A stretch of DNA of 34,250 nucleotides from Gammaproteobacteria bacterium (GTDB lineage Bacteria > Pseudomonadota > Gammaproteobacteria > S012-40): contig CAKKRP010000122.1 of assembly GCA_919902765.1 (NCBI GenBank), positions 1 to 34,250 on the forward strand, given 5' to 3'. Shown one piece after another: positions 21,938-30,007 of the stretch (its first letter is position 1; each line of letters begins with the position of its first letter). Below the pieces are notes generated by a model. It did no database searches, was not told the DNA's origin, and saw nothing but the letters and a program-made list of their open reading frames with translations. A program made the position numbers and the translations under genes.

Positions 21938-22492
21938 ATGAAAATAGATCCCGCCACTGGACTGCTCGACATCGCCACCTATGTCGCCTCGCCCAACCAC
22001 GATGTACGGCCGCCAGAAACCGTCATCGACTTGCTGGTCATACACGGCATCAGCCTCCCGCCAGGCCAGTTTGGAGGCCCGTATATTTCTGATTTATTTA
22101 CCAATAACCTGAACCCAGGCACACACCCCTATTTCCAAGAAATCAGCGGGCTGCGCGTCTCTGCGCATTTGCTAATCCTGCGCGACGGGGGCGTCAACCA
22201 ATATGTGCCCTTCCAGATGCGCGCATGGCATGCCGGCAAGTCGGAGTTCGCGGGGCGCATTGGATGTAATGATTTTTCGATAGGTATTGAACTGGAAGGC
22301 ACGGATGATGTGCCCTATGAGGCAGCGCAATATGCGCGGCTAGCCGCGATTACGCGCGCGCTGATGCAGACCTACCCTGGCATCACCCGCGATCATATCG
22401 TCGGTCACAGCGATATCGCCCCCGGGCGCAAGACCGATCCCGGCCCGTATTTTGATTGGGCGAGATTCTTCACATTAGTGGATAAGGTTTAA
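21938..22492 (+). CDS. ampD: 1,6-anhydro-N-acetylmuramyl-L-alanine amidase
   Basis: 'DLLVIHGISLPPGQFGG', 'SAHLLILRDGGVNQYVPF', 'AWHAG', 'FSIGIELEGTDD', 'GHSDIAPGRKTDPGPYFDW'; AAGGA upstream. Confidence 0.96.
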   Translation: MKIDPATGLLDIATYVASPNHDVRPPETVIDLLVIHGISLPPGQFGGPYISDLFTNNLNPGTHPYFQEISGLRVSAHLLILRDGGVNQYVPFQMRAWHAGKSEFAGRIGCNDFSIGIELEGTDDVPYEAAQYARLAAITRALMQTYPGITRDHIVGHSDIAPGRKTDPGPYFDWARFFTLVDKV

Positions 22493-22510
22493 TCGATTGA
22501 AAACCGCGGC

Positions 22511-23545
22511 CTAAAATCCGTCTTTATTTGAGGCCTTGACGCGTGCCTCTAAGCGATTTATTTCGCCGCGTTTCACCAACTCCGTGAGGCATTGATCCAA
22601 GGTTTGCATACCCAATTGTTGGCCGGTTTGGATGGCCGAATACATTTGCGGGACTTTATTTTCGCGGATTAAATTGCGTATCGCCGGGGTGGCGATCATG
22701 ATTTCGTGCGCCGCAATACGTCCACCCTTTTGGCGTTTTAATAACACTTGTGAAATCACCGCACGCAAAGATTCGGATAACATCGCACGCACCATGTCTT
22801 TCTCGCCCGCAGGAAATACGTCGATGATGCGGTCTATGGTCTTGGCCGCCGAACTCGTATGCAAGGTGCCAAACACTAAATGCCCCGTCTCAGCGGCGGT
22901 TAACGCCAAGGCTATCGTTTCAGGATCGCGCATTTCGCCCACCAACAACACGTCCGGGTCTTCACGCAAGGCCGAGCGCAAGGCCTGCGCAAAACCCTTA
23001 GTATCCCGATGCACCTCACGTTGATTGATCAGGCATTTCTTGCTCGCATGTACGAATTCTATCGGATCTTCAACGGTCAACACATGGCCGGGCATCGTTT
23101 CATTGATAAAATTAATCAGTGCCGCGAGGGTGGTGGATTTACCGGAACCGGTCGGCCCCGTGACTAAGACTAATCCGCGCGCGGAAGATGCAATTTCTTG
23201 AAAGACCTTGGGCGCACCGAGCTCTTCTAAACTGACAATGCGATTGGGAATCACGCGAAACACCGCCCCAGCACCGCGATTGTGATTGAAAGCGTTGACG
23301 CGAAAACGCGCTAAATTGGGAATCTCAAACGAAAAATCCGTCTCGTAGAATTCCTCATAATCTTTACGTTGCCTATCGTTCATGATGTCGTAGACTAAAG
23401 TATGCACGGCCTTGTGATCTAAAGGCGGGACATTGATACGCTTCATCTCACCGTCTACACGTATAATAGGCGGCTCCCCGGCGGACAAATGCAGGTCGGA
23501 AGCGCGGTTTTTAACACTAAATTGCAAGAGTTCAGCGATGTCCAT
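22511..23545 (-). CDS. pilT: Type IV pilus retraction ATPase PilT
   Basis: 'MDIAELLQFSVKNRASDLHLSAGEPPIIRVDG', Walker A 'GPTGSGKSTT', 'LREDPDVLLVGEMRDPETI', 'AAETGHLVFGTLHT', 'AHEIMIATPAIRNLIRENKVPQMYSAIQTG'. Confidence 0.97.
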   Translation of the reverse strand: MDIAELLQFSVKNRASDLHLSAGEPPIIRVDGEMKRINVPPLDHKAVHTLVYDIMNDRQRKDYEEFYETDFSFEIPNLARFRVNAFNHNRGAGAVFRVIPNRIVSLEELGAPKVFQEIASSARGLVLVTGPTGSGKSTTLAALINFINETMPGHVLTVEDPIEFVHASKKCLINQREVHRDTKGFAQALRSALREDPDVLLVGEMRDPETIALALTAAETGHLVFGTLHTSSAAKTIDRIIDVFPAGEKDMVRAMLSESLRAVISQVLLKRQKGGRIAAHEIMIATPAIRNLIRENKVPQMYSAIQTGQQLGMQTLDQCLTELVKRGEINRLEARVKASNKDGF

Positions 23546-23636
23546 GGCGCGTCATCATAACCAAGTGAGATACCAAGCTTTTTTATACCACGTCGGTGGC
23601 CTTAATTAATAGCGGCACAGCAGATGGACACTTAAG

Positions 23637-24329
23637 ATGTTAGACCGGCACCTGATAGAACAACGCCTCAGCGACGTGCAATCGCGCATCGCCAAGGCCG
23701 AACGCCGGTATGGCCGCATGCCGGGCAGCGTGCAACTGATCGCCGTCAGCAAGACCCGGCCGATAGAAGACATTGCAGCGGCTTATGCCGTGGGACAAAC
23801 CCGCTTCGGCGAAAATTACGTGCAAGAGGCGGTGGCGAAAATCCACGCCCTGCGCGATTTGGCGGTGGAATGGCACTTTATAGGCCCTCTACAAAGCAAT
23901 AAAACGCGCGACGTTGCCGAACATTTTGCCTGGGTACACAGTGTGGACAAACTTAAGATCGCCGAGCGCTTGAATGCACAACGCCCCGCACACCTGCCGC
24001 CGTTGCAAGTGTGTATACAAGTCAATACCAGTGGCGAAGACAGCAAATCGGGGATCGGCGCACACGCGCTTCCCGCCTTGGCGGCGGCGGTCGCAAAGCT
24101 TCCCAGGCTCACGTTACGCGGCCTGATGGCGCTACCGGCCCCTGCCGAGGATTTTGACGGTCAATGCGCGGCACTGCGCCCCTTGCACGAATTATGGACA
24201 CAGTTGCGTTCATTGGGGCTGGATATCGACACGCTTTCTATGGGGATGTCTAGTGATTTAGAGGCCGCCATTGCCGAGGGCGCGACCCTGGTGCGGGTAG
24301 GGACGGATATATTTGGGGCGCGGGGGTAG
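23637..24329 (+). CDS. yggS: YggS family pyridoxal phosphate homeostasis protein
   Basis: 'LIAVSKTRPIEDI', 'FGENYVQE', 'EWHFIGPLQSNKTR', 'LSMGMSSDLEAAI'. Confidence 0.96.
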   Translation: MLDRHLIEQRLSDVQSRIAKAERRYGRMPGSVQLIAVSKTRPIEDIAAAYAVGQTRFGENYVQEAVAKIHALRDLAVEWHFIGPLQSNKTRDVAEHFAWVHSVDKLKIAERLNAQRPAHLPPLQVCIQVNTSGEDSKSGIGAHALPALAAAVAKLPRLTLRGLMALPAPAEDFDGQCAALRPLHELWTQLRSLGLDIDTLSMGMSSDLEAAIAEGATLVRVGTDIFGARG

Positions 24330-24339
24330 CTCACGCCTC

Positions 24340-24376
24340 TTGATATAATTAACCCAATCGGCTAGACTTGGTTTAA
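24340..24376 (+). promoter_or_regulatory. phd-vapC promoter/operator
   Basis: TTGATA (24340) - 17 nt - TAGACT (24363); inverted repeat TTAACCCAA-N10-TTGGTTTAA (one mismatch) at 24349-24376 overlaps the -10. Confidence 0.55.
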
Positions 24377-24402
24377 TCTGTTAGTTCAATATGGAGCCCC
24401 GC

Positions 24403-24627
24403 ATGCGCTCAGTCAACCTGCACGAAGCCAAGACCCATCTCTCTGAACTCGTGGGCGCGGCGGCCGCTGGCGAGGAAATCATCATCGCCAAGGCCGGCAA
24501 GCCGCTGGCGCGCCTAATGCCTTTGGAAAAACCCGAACCCCGCCTCCCAGGCCTCGCCAAAGGACATGTCACAGATGCCTTTTTCGAGCCGATGTCCGAC
24601 GACGAATTAGGGCCTTGGGAGGCATGA
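24403..24627 (+). CDS. Phd/YefM family antitoxin
   Basis: 'MRSVNLHEAKTHLSELVGAAAAGEEIIIAKAGKPLARLMPL' typical Phd fold; ATG at 24391 is an alternative start. Confidence 0.92.
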   Translation: MRSVNLHEAKTHLSELVGAAAAGEEIIIAKAGKPLARLMPLEKPEPRLPGLAKGHVTDAFFEPMSDDELGPWEA

Positions 24628-25013
24628 CCGACCTCTTACTCGACACCCCTACCTTGTTATGGTGGCTGTTTGATGACCCGCGTTTATCTGGCATCGCACG
24701 CCAGTCCATCGCCGCCCCGGAACATCGTATCTGGGTCAGCGCCGCGTCGGCCTGGGAGATTGCGACCAAGGCGCGCATAGGCAAATTGCCGGAAGCGGGA
24801 GACGTGCCGCAAAAACTCCCACACTATTTACGCCATGCGCGCTTTTTAGGAATGCCGATCAATATCGAACACAGCCTCCGCGCGGGTGCGCTGCCTGGCC
24901 CGCATCGTGACCCCTTCGACCGCATGCTCATCGCACAGGCGCTGGCGACGGAATTTCCTTTCGTGACCGCCGACCCAGTTTTTCACGACTACGGCGTGAA
25001 GGTGGTTTGGTAG
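24624..25013 (+). CDS. PIN-domain toxin (VapC-like) partnered with Phd antitoxin
   Basis: 'LLLDTPTLLWWLFDDPRL', 'WVSAASAWEIATKARIGKL', 'HRDPFDRMLIAQALATEFPFVTADPVF'; ATGA overlap with antitoxin. Confidence 0.92.
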   Translation: MTDLLLDTPTLLWWLFDDPRLSGIARQSIAAPEHRIWVSAASAWEIATKARIGKLPEAGDVPQKLPHYLRHARFLGMPINIEHSLRAGALPGPHRDPFDRMLIAQALATEFPFVTADPVFHDYGVKVVW

Positions 25014-25074
25014 AGCCGCGCCTATCAAATCGGTTACACTGACACCATCCCGATCACAACCTTAGGAAACACCT

Positions 25075-25905
25075 ATGCTAGACCTGACCATCGGTTTTAT
25101 CGGCGGCGGCAATATGGCGCGCGCCTTGGTGGGTGGCCTGATTGCCGCTGGTGTACCGGCGCGCAATGTGTGGGTCAGCGACCCTGCCGAAGAACAACGC
25201 GCGGGCCTCGCCGCCCGGTTTAATGTACATACCACGCCGGATAACACCGTGGTCGCCGAACAGGCGGGCGTGTTGGTGCTAGCGATCAAGCCACAACACA
25301 TGCGCACCGTCACGCAGGACATCGCCGCAGCAGTGGCGCGTCGCCTGCCATTGGTCATCAGTATTGCGGCGGGGATACGCATAGACGACCTCGCACGCTG
25401 GTTGAATACGCCTCAATTGGCGATCGTGCGCGCCATGCCCAACACCCCGGCACTTGTACAAAGCAGCGCCAGCGGCCTATGTGCCAACGCCTGGGTAGAC
25501 AACCACGGACGCGACACCGCTGAAAGCATTCTGCGTGCAGTGGGCGTGGTGCAATGGATACCCAATGAAGCCATGATGGATGCCGTCACCGCACTGTCCG
25601 GCAGCGGCCCGGCGTATTTTCTGCTTGTCATCGAGGCCATGCATCAAGCCGGTATCGCCATGGGCCTGCCAAGCGAACAAGCACGCCTGCTGACACTGCA
25701 AACCGCCTTGGGCACCGCACGCCTGGCCTTGGAAAGCGATGTCGATGCGGCGGAACTGCGGCGACGCGTGACCTCCCCCGGCGGCACCACCGAACAAGCC
25801 ATTAAGGTGCTGCAAGAAGGGCGACTGGAAGCATTATTCGCGCGCGCCTTGAGCGCCGCGCAACAACGTGGCGCGACACTCGCCACGCAATACGGAGCGG
25901 ATTAA
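25075..25905 (+). CDS. proC: Pyrroline-5-carboxylate reductase
   Basis: 'IGFIGGGNMARALVGGL', 'RAMPNTPALVQSSASGL', 'DAVTALSGSGPAYFLLVIEAM', 'VTSPGGTTEQAI'. Confidence 0.97.
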   Translation: MLDLTIGFIGGGNMARALVGGLIAAGVPARNVWVSDPAEEQRAGLAARFNVHTTPDNTVVAEQAGVLVLAIKPQHMRTVTQDIAAAVARRLPLVISIAAGIRIDDLARWLNTPQLAIVRAMPNTPALVQSSASGLCANAWVDNHGRDTAESILRAVGVVQWIPNEAMMDAVTALSGSGPAYFLLVIEAMHQAGIAMGLPSEQARLLTLQTALGTARLALESDVDAAELRRRVTSPGGTTEQAIKVLQEGRLEALFARALSAAQQRGATLATQYGAD

Positions 25906-26481
25906 ATGGGTAATGGTTATATTTCTAACGCGCTGGTTTTTTTAGTCCAGACTTTTTTCGGATTTTTGTTATTGGCGGTGATGCTGCGCCTGATGATGCA
26001 ATGGGCGCGCGCCAGCTTTTCCAATCCGGTCGCGCATTTTGTCGTAAAAATGACCAATTTTATGATCGTGCCGTTGCGGCGCATTATTCCAGGCTTAATG
26101 GGCCTTGATCTCGCATCGATATTAATATTGATCTTTTTACAAGGCGCGGAGACCGGCATTATCTCCCTCATTTTCGGCACCCACCTGTCGCTCGCCTCGT
26201 TGTTGATGATGGTATTCGTGCAATTATTGGATTTGCTTTTGACGATTTACAAGTGGTCTATATTAATTTATGTATTGATGAGTTGGGTGGTGCGCGATCA
26301 ATATAATCCCGTGCAAACACTGCTGCACCAAATCACCGATCCGCTGTTGCGGCGCGCGCGCGGCATATTACCGGCCTTTTCCGGCATAGACTTGTCGCCT
26401 ATTATCGTGATGATCGTGTTGCAGTTGTTGGCGATGCTATTGATCGCGCCGTTGACCGATTTTGCGCATACGCTGAGATAA
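25906..26481 (+). CDS. yggT: YggT family membrane protein
   Basis: Two YGGT repeats, 'RLMMQWARASFSNPVAHFVVKMTNFMIVPLRRIIPG' and 'VLMSWVVRDQYNPVQTLLHQITDPLLRRARGILP'. Confidence 0.95.
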   Translation: MGNGYISNALVFLVQTFFGFLLLAVMLRLMMQWARASFSNPVAHFVVKMTNFMIVPLRRIIPGLMGLDLASILILIFLQGAETGIISLIFGTHLSLASLLMMVFVQLLDLLLTIYKWSILIYVLMSWVVRDQYNPVQTLLHQITDPLLRRARGILPAFSGIDLSPIIVMIVLQLLAMLLIAPLTDFAHTLR

Positions 26482-26484
26482 AAT

Positions 26485-26766
26485 GTGACGTGGTTTCATT
26501 GGCAAGGTGAAACATTGATTCTAGAAATTCACTTGCAACCCCGCGCCACCAAAGACGAAGTCGTCGGCCCCCACGGGCAACGCCTGAAAATACGCCTAAA
26601 AAGCCCACCCGTGGACGGCAAGGCCAATGCCGCACTGTTGCGTTTTATCGCGGATTTATGCGCCGTGCCTATGCAGCAAGTGAGTTTGGTGCGCGGCGAT
26701 ACGCAACGCGAAAAAACGGTAGCGGTGGTAAAGCCAAAAAAACTGCCGGAGGGTGTTGGTCGATAG
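26485..26766 (+). CDS. yggU: YggU (DUF167) family protein
   Basis: 'LEIHLQPRATKDEVVGPHGQRLKIRLKSPPVDGKANAALLRFIAD...VRGDTQREKTV'; GTG start. Confidence 0.95.
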   Translation: MTWFHWQGETLILEIHLQPRATKDEVVGPHGQRLKIRLKSPPVDGKANAALLRFIADLCAVPMQQVSLVRGDTQREKTVAVVKPKKLPEGVGR

Positions 26767-26874
26767 AGCAACCTAAATAGACAGCACGAGCGTGAGCTTG
26801 GGCAAAATTTTTACGCTGCATTTCGTTCAGTACGGAGGCATCTTCTTGTTTATCTGGGGCGATAGAATACGGGT

Positions 26875-27129
26875 TTAATAGTGATATCGGAGTTGCGCAA
26901 TATACATCGTGTTGGCGTCTAATTTATAAACGATACGATGTTCATCGTTAATTCTCCTTGACCAATAACCGGATAGGGCATGCTTCAGCGGTTCCGGTTT
27001 ACCTATGCCCTCAAAGGGTGACCGTTGGATATCTTTAATTAGCGCGTTGATCCGTTTAACCATGTTTTTATCCGTTGCTTGCCAATATAAGTAATCCTCC
27101 CACGCATGGTCAGAAAAGACAAGATTCAC
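26875..27129 (-). CDS. yoeB: YoeB toxin (RelE/Txe family endoribonuclease)
   Basis: 'MNLVFSDHAWEDYLYWQATDKNMVKRINALIKDIQRSPFEGIGKPEPLKHALSGYWSRRINDEHRIVYK'. Confidence 0.96.
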   Translation of the reverse strand: MNLVFSDHAWEDYLYWQATDKNMVKRINALIKDIQRSPFEGIGKPEPLKHALSGYWSRRINDEHRIVYKLDANTMYIAQLRYHY

Positions 27130-27377
27130 TCATCAAGCTCCCGAGGCATCCCACCATTGGCTTCTAGTTGGGAGATCGAGTCAACGAGGCGTTTGACATT
27201 TTTAGGACTACGCAGCAGGTAAGCGGTTTCTTCAAGCGCCTCATAATCTTCCAATGAAAGCATAACAACTGAGCGCTCACTTTTTCTAGTAATAACAACA
27301 GGTTCATGATCATCGCAGATTTGTTCCATGGTCTTGGCGAGATTAGAACGCGCTGCCGAATAACTGATCGCTTTCAT
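27126..27377 (-). CDS. yefM: YefM antitoxin (Phd/YefM family)
   Basis: 'MKAISYSAARSNLAKTMEQICDDHEPVVITRKSERSVVMLSLEDYEALEETAYLLRSPKN'; 4-nt overlap with yoeB; start trimmed. Confidence 0.96.
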   Translation of the reverse strand: MKAISYSAARSNLAKTMEQICDDHEPVVITRKSERSVVMLSLEDYEALEETAYLLRSPKNVKRLVDSISQLEANGGMPRELDE

Positions 27378-27391
27378 GCCGAACCCCTTTT

Positions 27392-27416
27392 GCGTACATG
27401 TACGCGTTATTGTACC
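27392..27416 (-). promoter_or_regulatory. yefM-yoeB operator with overlapping -10
   Basis: Perfect 14-bp palindrome GCGTACATGTACGC (27392-27405) plus a TGTACC half-like element (27411-27416); TACAAT -10 with TTGTGT 17 nt upstream on the minus strand. Confidence 0.6.
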
Positions 27417-27457
27417 ACACCACCCGCCGCAACACAAGATGTGACTTTATTCGCAAA

Positions 27458-28852
27458 CTACGGCACCCACACCTTGCCCGGATTGAGTATGCCCGCCGGA
27501 TCGAAAACCGTCTGGATTTGCCGCATTAATTGCAACGCAACGGGATCGAGTTCGCGCGCCACATAATCGCGTTTTTCCAACCCCACGCCGTGTTCGCCCG
27601 ACAGCGTGCCGTTCAGCGCCAACACCAAATCAAAGATCTCGTCGAGACAACGATAGGCGCGCGCGGCCTCGCCGGCGTCATCGGGATTGATCAGTAAATT
27701 CACGTGTATATTGCCGTTACCGGCATGTCCGAAATTGACATTGGTGATGCGATATCGCGCGGTGATTTGTTCTAAGCGCGCCAAAAATTCCGGCATGGCC
27801 GACACCGGCACGGCGACATCTTCATTTATTTTTTTCGGCGCGATGGTGCGCAACGCCGGTGACAAGGCCTTGCGCATCGTCCACAATGCGGCGCGTTGCT
27901 CCGCCGTTGCTGCGGTTTGGATGCGTAAACTGCCATCGACTTGCGCGGCGCGCGTGATGCCCGCTACCGCATCCGCAATCGCGGCGTGCGAACCATCGAC
28001 CTCGATTATCAACAAGGCCCCGGCATCCTGCGGAATGTCGGCCTTGGAATAATCGCGTATCATCGCGATGGCCTTGGCATCCATAAATTCCAATGCACAG
28101 GGCGTCACCGGCTGCGCCATAATGCGCGACACCGCGCGCGCGGCGCTATGCATGTCACGATAAAGGGCCAGCATGCTGTGTTGCGTTTCGGGCAAGGGCG
28201 TGAGCTTTAACGTCGCCTCGGTAGTGATGGCAAGCGTGCCTTCGGAACCGATTAACAAACGCGTCAGGTCATAACCGACCACACCCTTGGTGGTGTAAGT
28301 GCCCACACGCATGGATTCGCCTGTGCCGGTGATAACACGCAAGCCCAACGTGTTATCACGCGGGGTGCCATATTTGACGGCGCGCGGACCTGCGGAATTA
28401 AAGGCCAAATTTCCGCCGATAGTGGCGTAGGCCGCACTGGTGGGATCCGGCGGCCAAAAAAATCCGTGCGGGGCCAATGCGTCTTGCAGGGTTTGATTGG
28501 TGACGCCGGGTTCTACAACGGCGTAACGATTATCGGGGTCGATGCGCACGATACGATGCATGCGTTCCAACGACAACACCACGCCGCCGGCGATGGGCAC
28601 GGCAGAACCGGTGGTGCCGGTGCCACGCCCGCGCGCGACGACGGGAACGCGATGCCGGTAACACGTGGTCACGACACCACGCACATCCTCCTCCGTCTGC
28701 GCTAATACGACGACCTGCGGTAAGCTATAGCGCCGACTATTGTCGTAGGCATACCCCTGACACGTCGCGGGATCTGTATAAATGCTTTCGGTGCGCACCA
28801 CACTGCGCAACGCCGCCAAAAAATTTGGCGGCAAGTGCGTATTCGGGTTCAC
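27458..28852 (-). CDS. FAD-binding oxidoreductase, GlcD / D-lactate dehydrogenase type
   Basis: PCMH-type FAD domain 'VPVVARGRGTGTTGSAVPIAGGVVLSLERM', 'TIGGNLAFNSAGPRAVKYG', 'IGSEGTLAITTEATLKL', C-terminal 'GTLSGEHGVGLEKRDYV'; GTG start. Confidence 0.93.
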   Translation of the reverse strand: MNPNTHLPPNFLAALRSVVRTESIYTDPATCQGYAYDNSRRYSLPQVVVLAQTEEDVRGVVTTCYRHRVPVVARGRGTGTTGSAVPIAGGVVLSLERMHRIVRIDPDNRYAVVEPGVTNQTLQDALAPHGFFWPPDPTSAAYATIGGNLAFNSAGPRAVKYGTPRDNTLGLRVITGTGESMRVGTYTTKGVVGYDLTRLLIGSEGTLAITTEATLKLTPLPETQHSMLALYRDMHSAARAVSRIMAQPVTPCALEFMDAKAIAMIRDYSKADIPQDAGALLIIEVDGSHAAIADAVAGITRAAQVDGSLRIQTAATAEQRAALWTMRKALSPALRTIAPKKINEDVAVPVSAMPEFLARLEQITARYRITNVNFGHAGNGNIHVNLLINPDDAGEAARAYRCLDEIFDLVLALNGTLSGEHGVGLEKRDYVARELDPVALQLMRQIQTVFDPAGILNPGKVWVP

Positions 28853-29613
28853 GGTGTACTAGGTCTGGGCGGCAGTGGAATTGTGACCGCATCAGCCGGG
28901 GCCTCGGCGGGTGGAGGTGAGTTGCTCACGCTCGCGCTGTCGCTCAAACGCGGCGCACTGCCACCATGTTCGACCACGACGGCCTTACCGCGTGTCGCGT
29001 TGAGGATACGGCTATCGCCTTCCAAATATTCGAATAAGGTCACGACACTCTTCACGTCGCGCGTTTCAGCGACGATTTTGGATAAGCGTTTGGCCTCGTC
29101 TTGCGTCACCAAACCCATTAAATAGACGTTGCCGCCCGAGGTGACGACTTTGGTGCGTGTCGGTAGGCCTAGGTTATAAACGAGCCGGCTCTTAGACTCG
29201 CTCGTCAACCACACATCATGCGTGCGCGTCGGCAAGTCTGCGGTTGTTTCTAAGCGAATTTCGTTATGAATGACGCGCACTGAAGAATTACTCAAATTGC
29301 GTGCGATTTCAACCACACGCGCGCGCGCCTCCGCCGTCGGCGCCTCGCCTGTCAAGAGCACAATATTGTTAAAACTTGTCACTGCGACATGCACGAGCTT
29401 GCCGATTTCGGGATCGCCGTAAATGGCATCCGTCACTTTGATCTCCATGGTTTGATCTTCCACTATCGCGCCGGTAGTGCGCCTATCCGTCGCGACGGCC
29501 GCGCCTGCGCCTGCCGCCAGGACGGTAATGGCTACGGTAGCGCATCCTGGCGCGACTAACACGCTCGCGACCAGTGTGAATATCAAGACGATTTGTTCAG
29601 TTCGTTTGCTCAT
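28849..29613 (-). CDS. dolP: BON-domain outer-membrane lipoprotein, DolP/YraP-like
   Basis: Lipoprotein signal with 'VAPGC'; two BON domains 'IKVTDAIYGDPEIGKLVHVAVTSFNNIVLLTGEAP' and 'NVYLMGLVTQDEAKRLSKIVAETRDVKSVVTLFEYLE'. Confidence 0.88.
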   Translation of the reverse strand: MSKRTEQIVLIFTLVASVLVAPGCATVAITVLAAGAGAAVATDRRTTGAIVEDQTMEIKVTDAIYGDPEIGKLVHVAVTSFNNIVLLTGEAPTAEARARVVEIARNLSNSSVRVIHNEIRLETTADLPTRTHDVWLTSESKSRLVYNLGLPTRTKVVTSGGNVYLMGLVTQDEAKRLSKIVAETRDVKSVVTLFEYLEGDSRILNATRGKAVVVEHGGSAPRLSDSASVSNSPPPAEAPADAVTIPLPPRPSTP

Positions 29614-29626
29614 GGTTGCATGCACC

Positions 29627-30007
29627 TTAATAAGAAGTAGAAAACGCGTTACTAATCCATTCAATCTGCGGCGGCGCAACAGCGGTAGTCACCGCTATTA
29701 CATCAAAGCGTTGCACGGTATCGGCATATTGTTTATGCGTTAACAAAAAATGTTGCGCGGTCGCTAAAAGTTTTTGTTGTTTGCGACGATTCACACTCTC
29801 TGCCGGTGTGCCAAAGCGATGGTAACTACGACTGCGCACTTCCACAAACACCAAGGTCGCGCCATCGCGCATCACCAGATCGATTTCGCCCATACGACAA
29901 CGATAATTGCGCGTTAGCACACGCAAGCCCCGCGAGGTTAAATATTCCAACGCGGCGGTTTCGGCCAACACGCCGCGCTCACTGCGTTGCACGACCATTT
30001 CGCTCAC
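29627..30007 (-). CDS. yraN: YraN family (UPF0102) endonuclease-like protein
   Basis: 'AALEYLTSRGLRVLTRNYRCRMGEIDLVMRDGATLVFVEVRSRS'. Confidence 0.95.
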   Translation of the reverse strand: MSEMVVQRSERGVLAETAALEYLTSRGLRVLTRNYRCRMGEIDLVMRDGATLVFVEVRSRSYHRFGTPAESVNRRKQQKLLATAQHFLLTHKQYADTVQRFDVIAVTTAVAPPQIEWISNAFSTSY

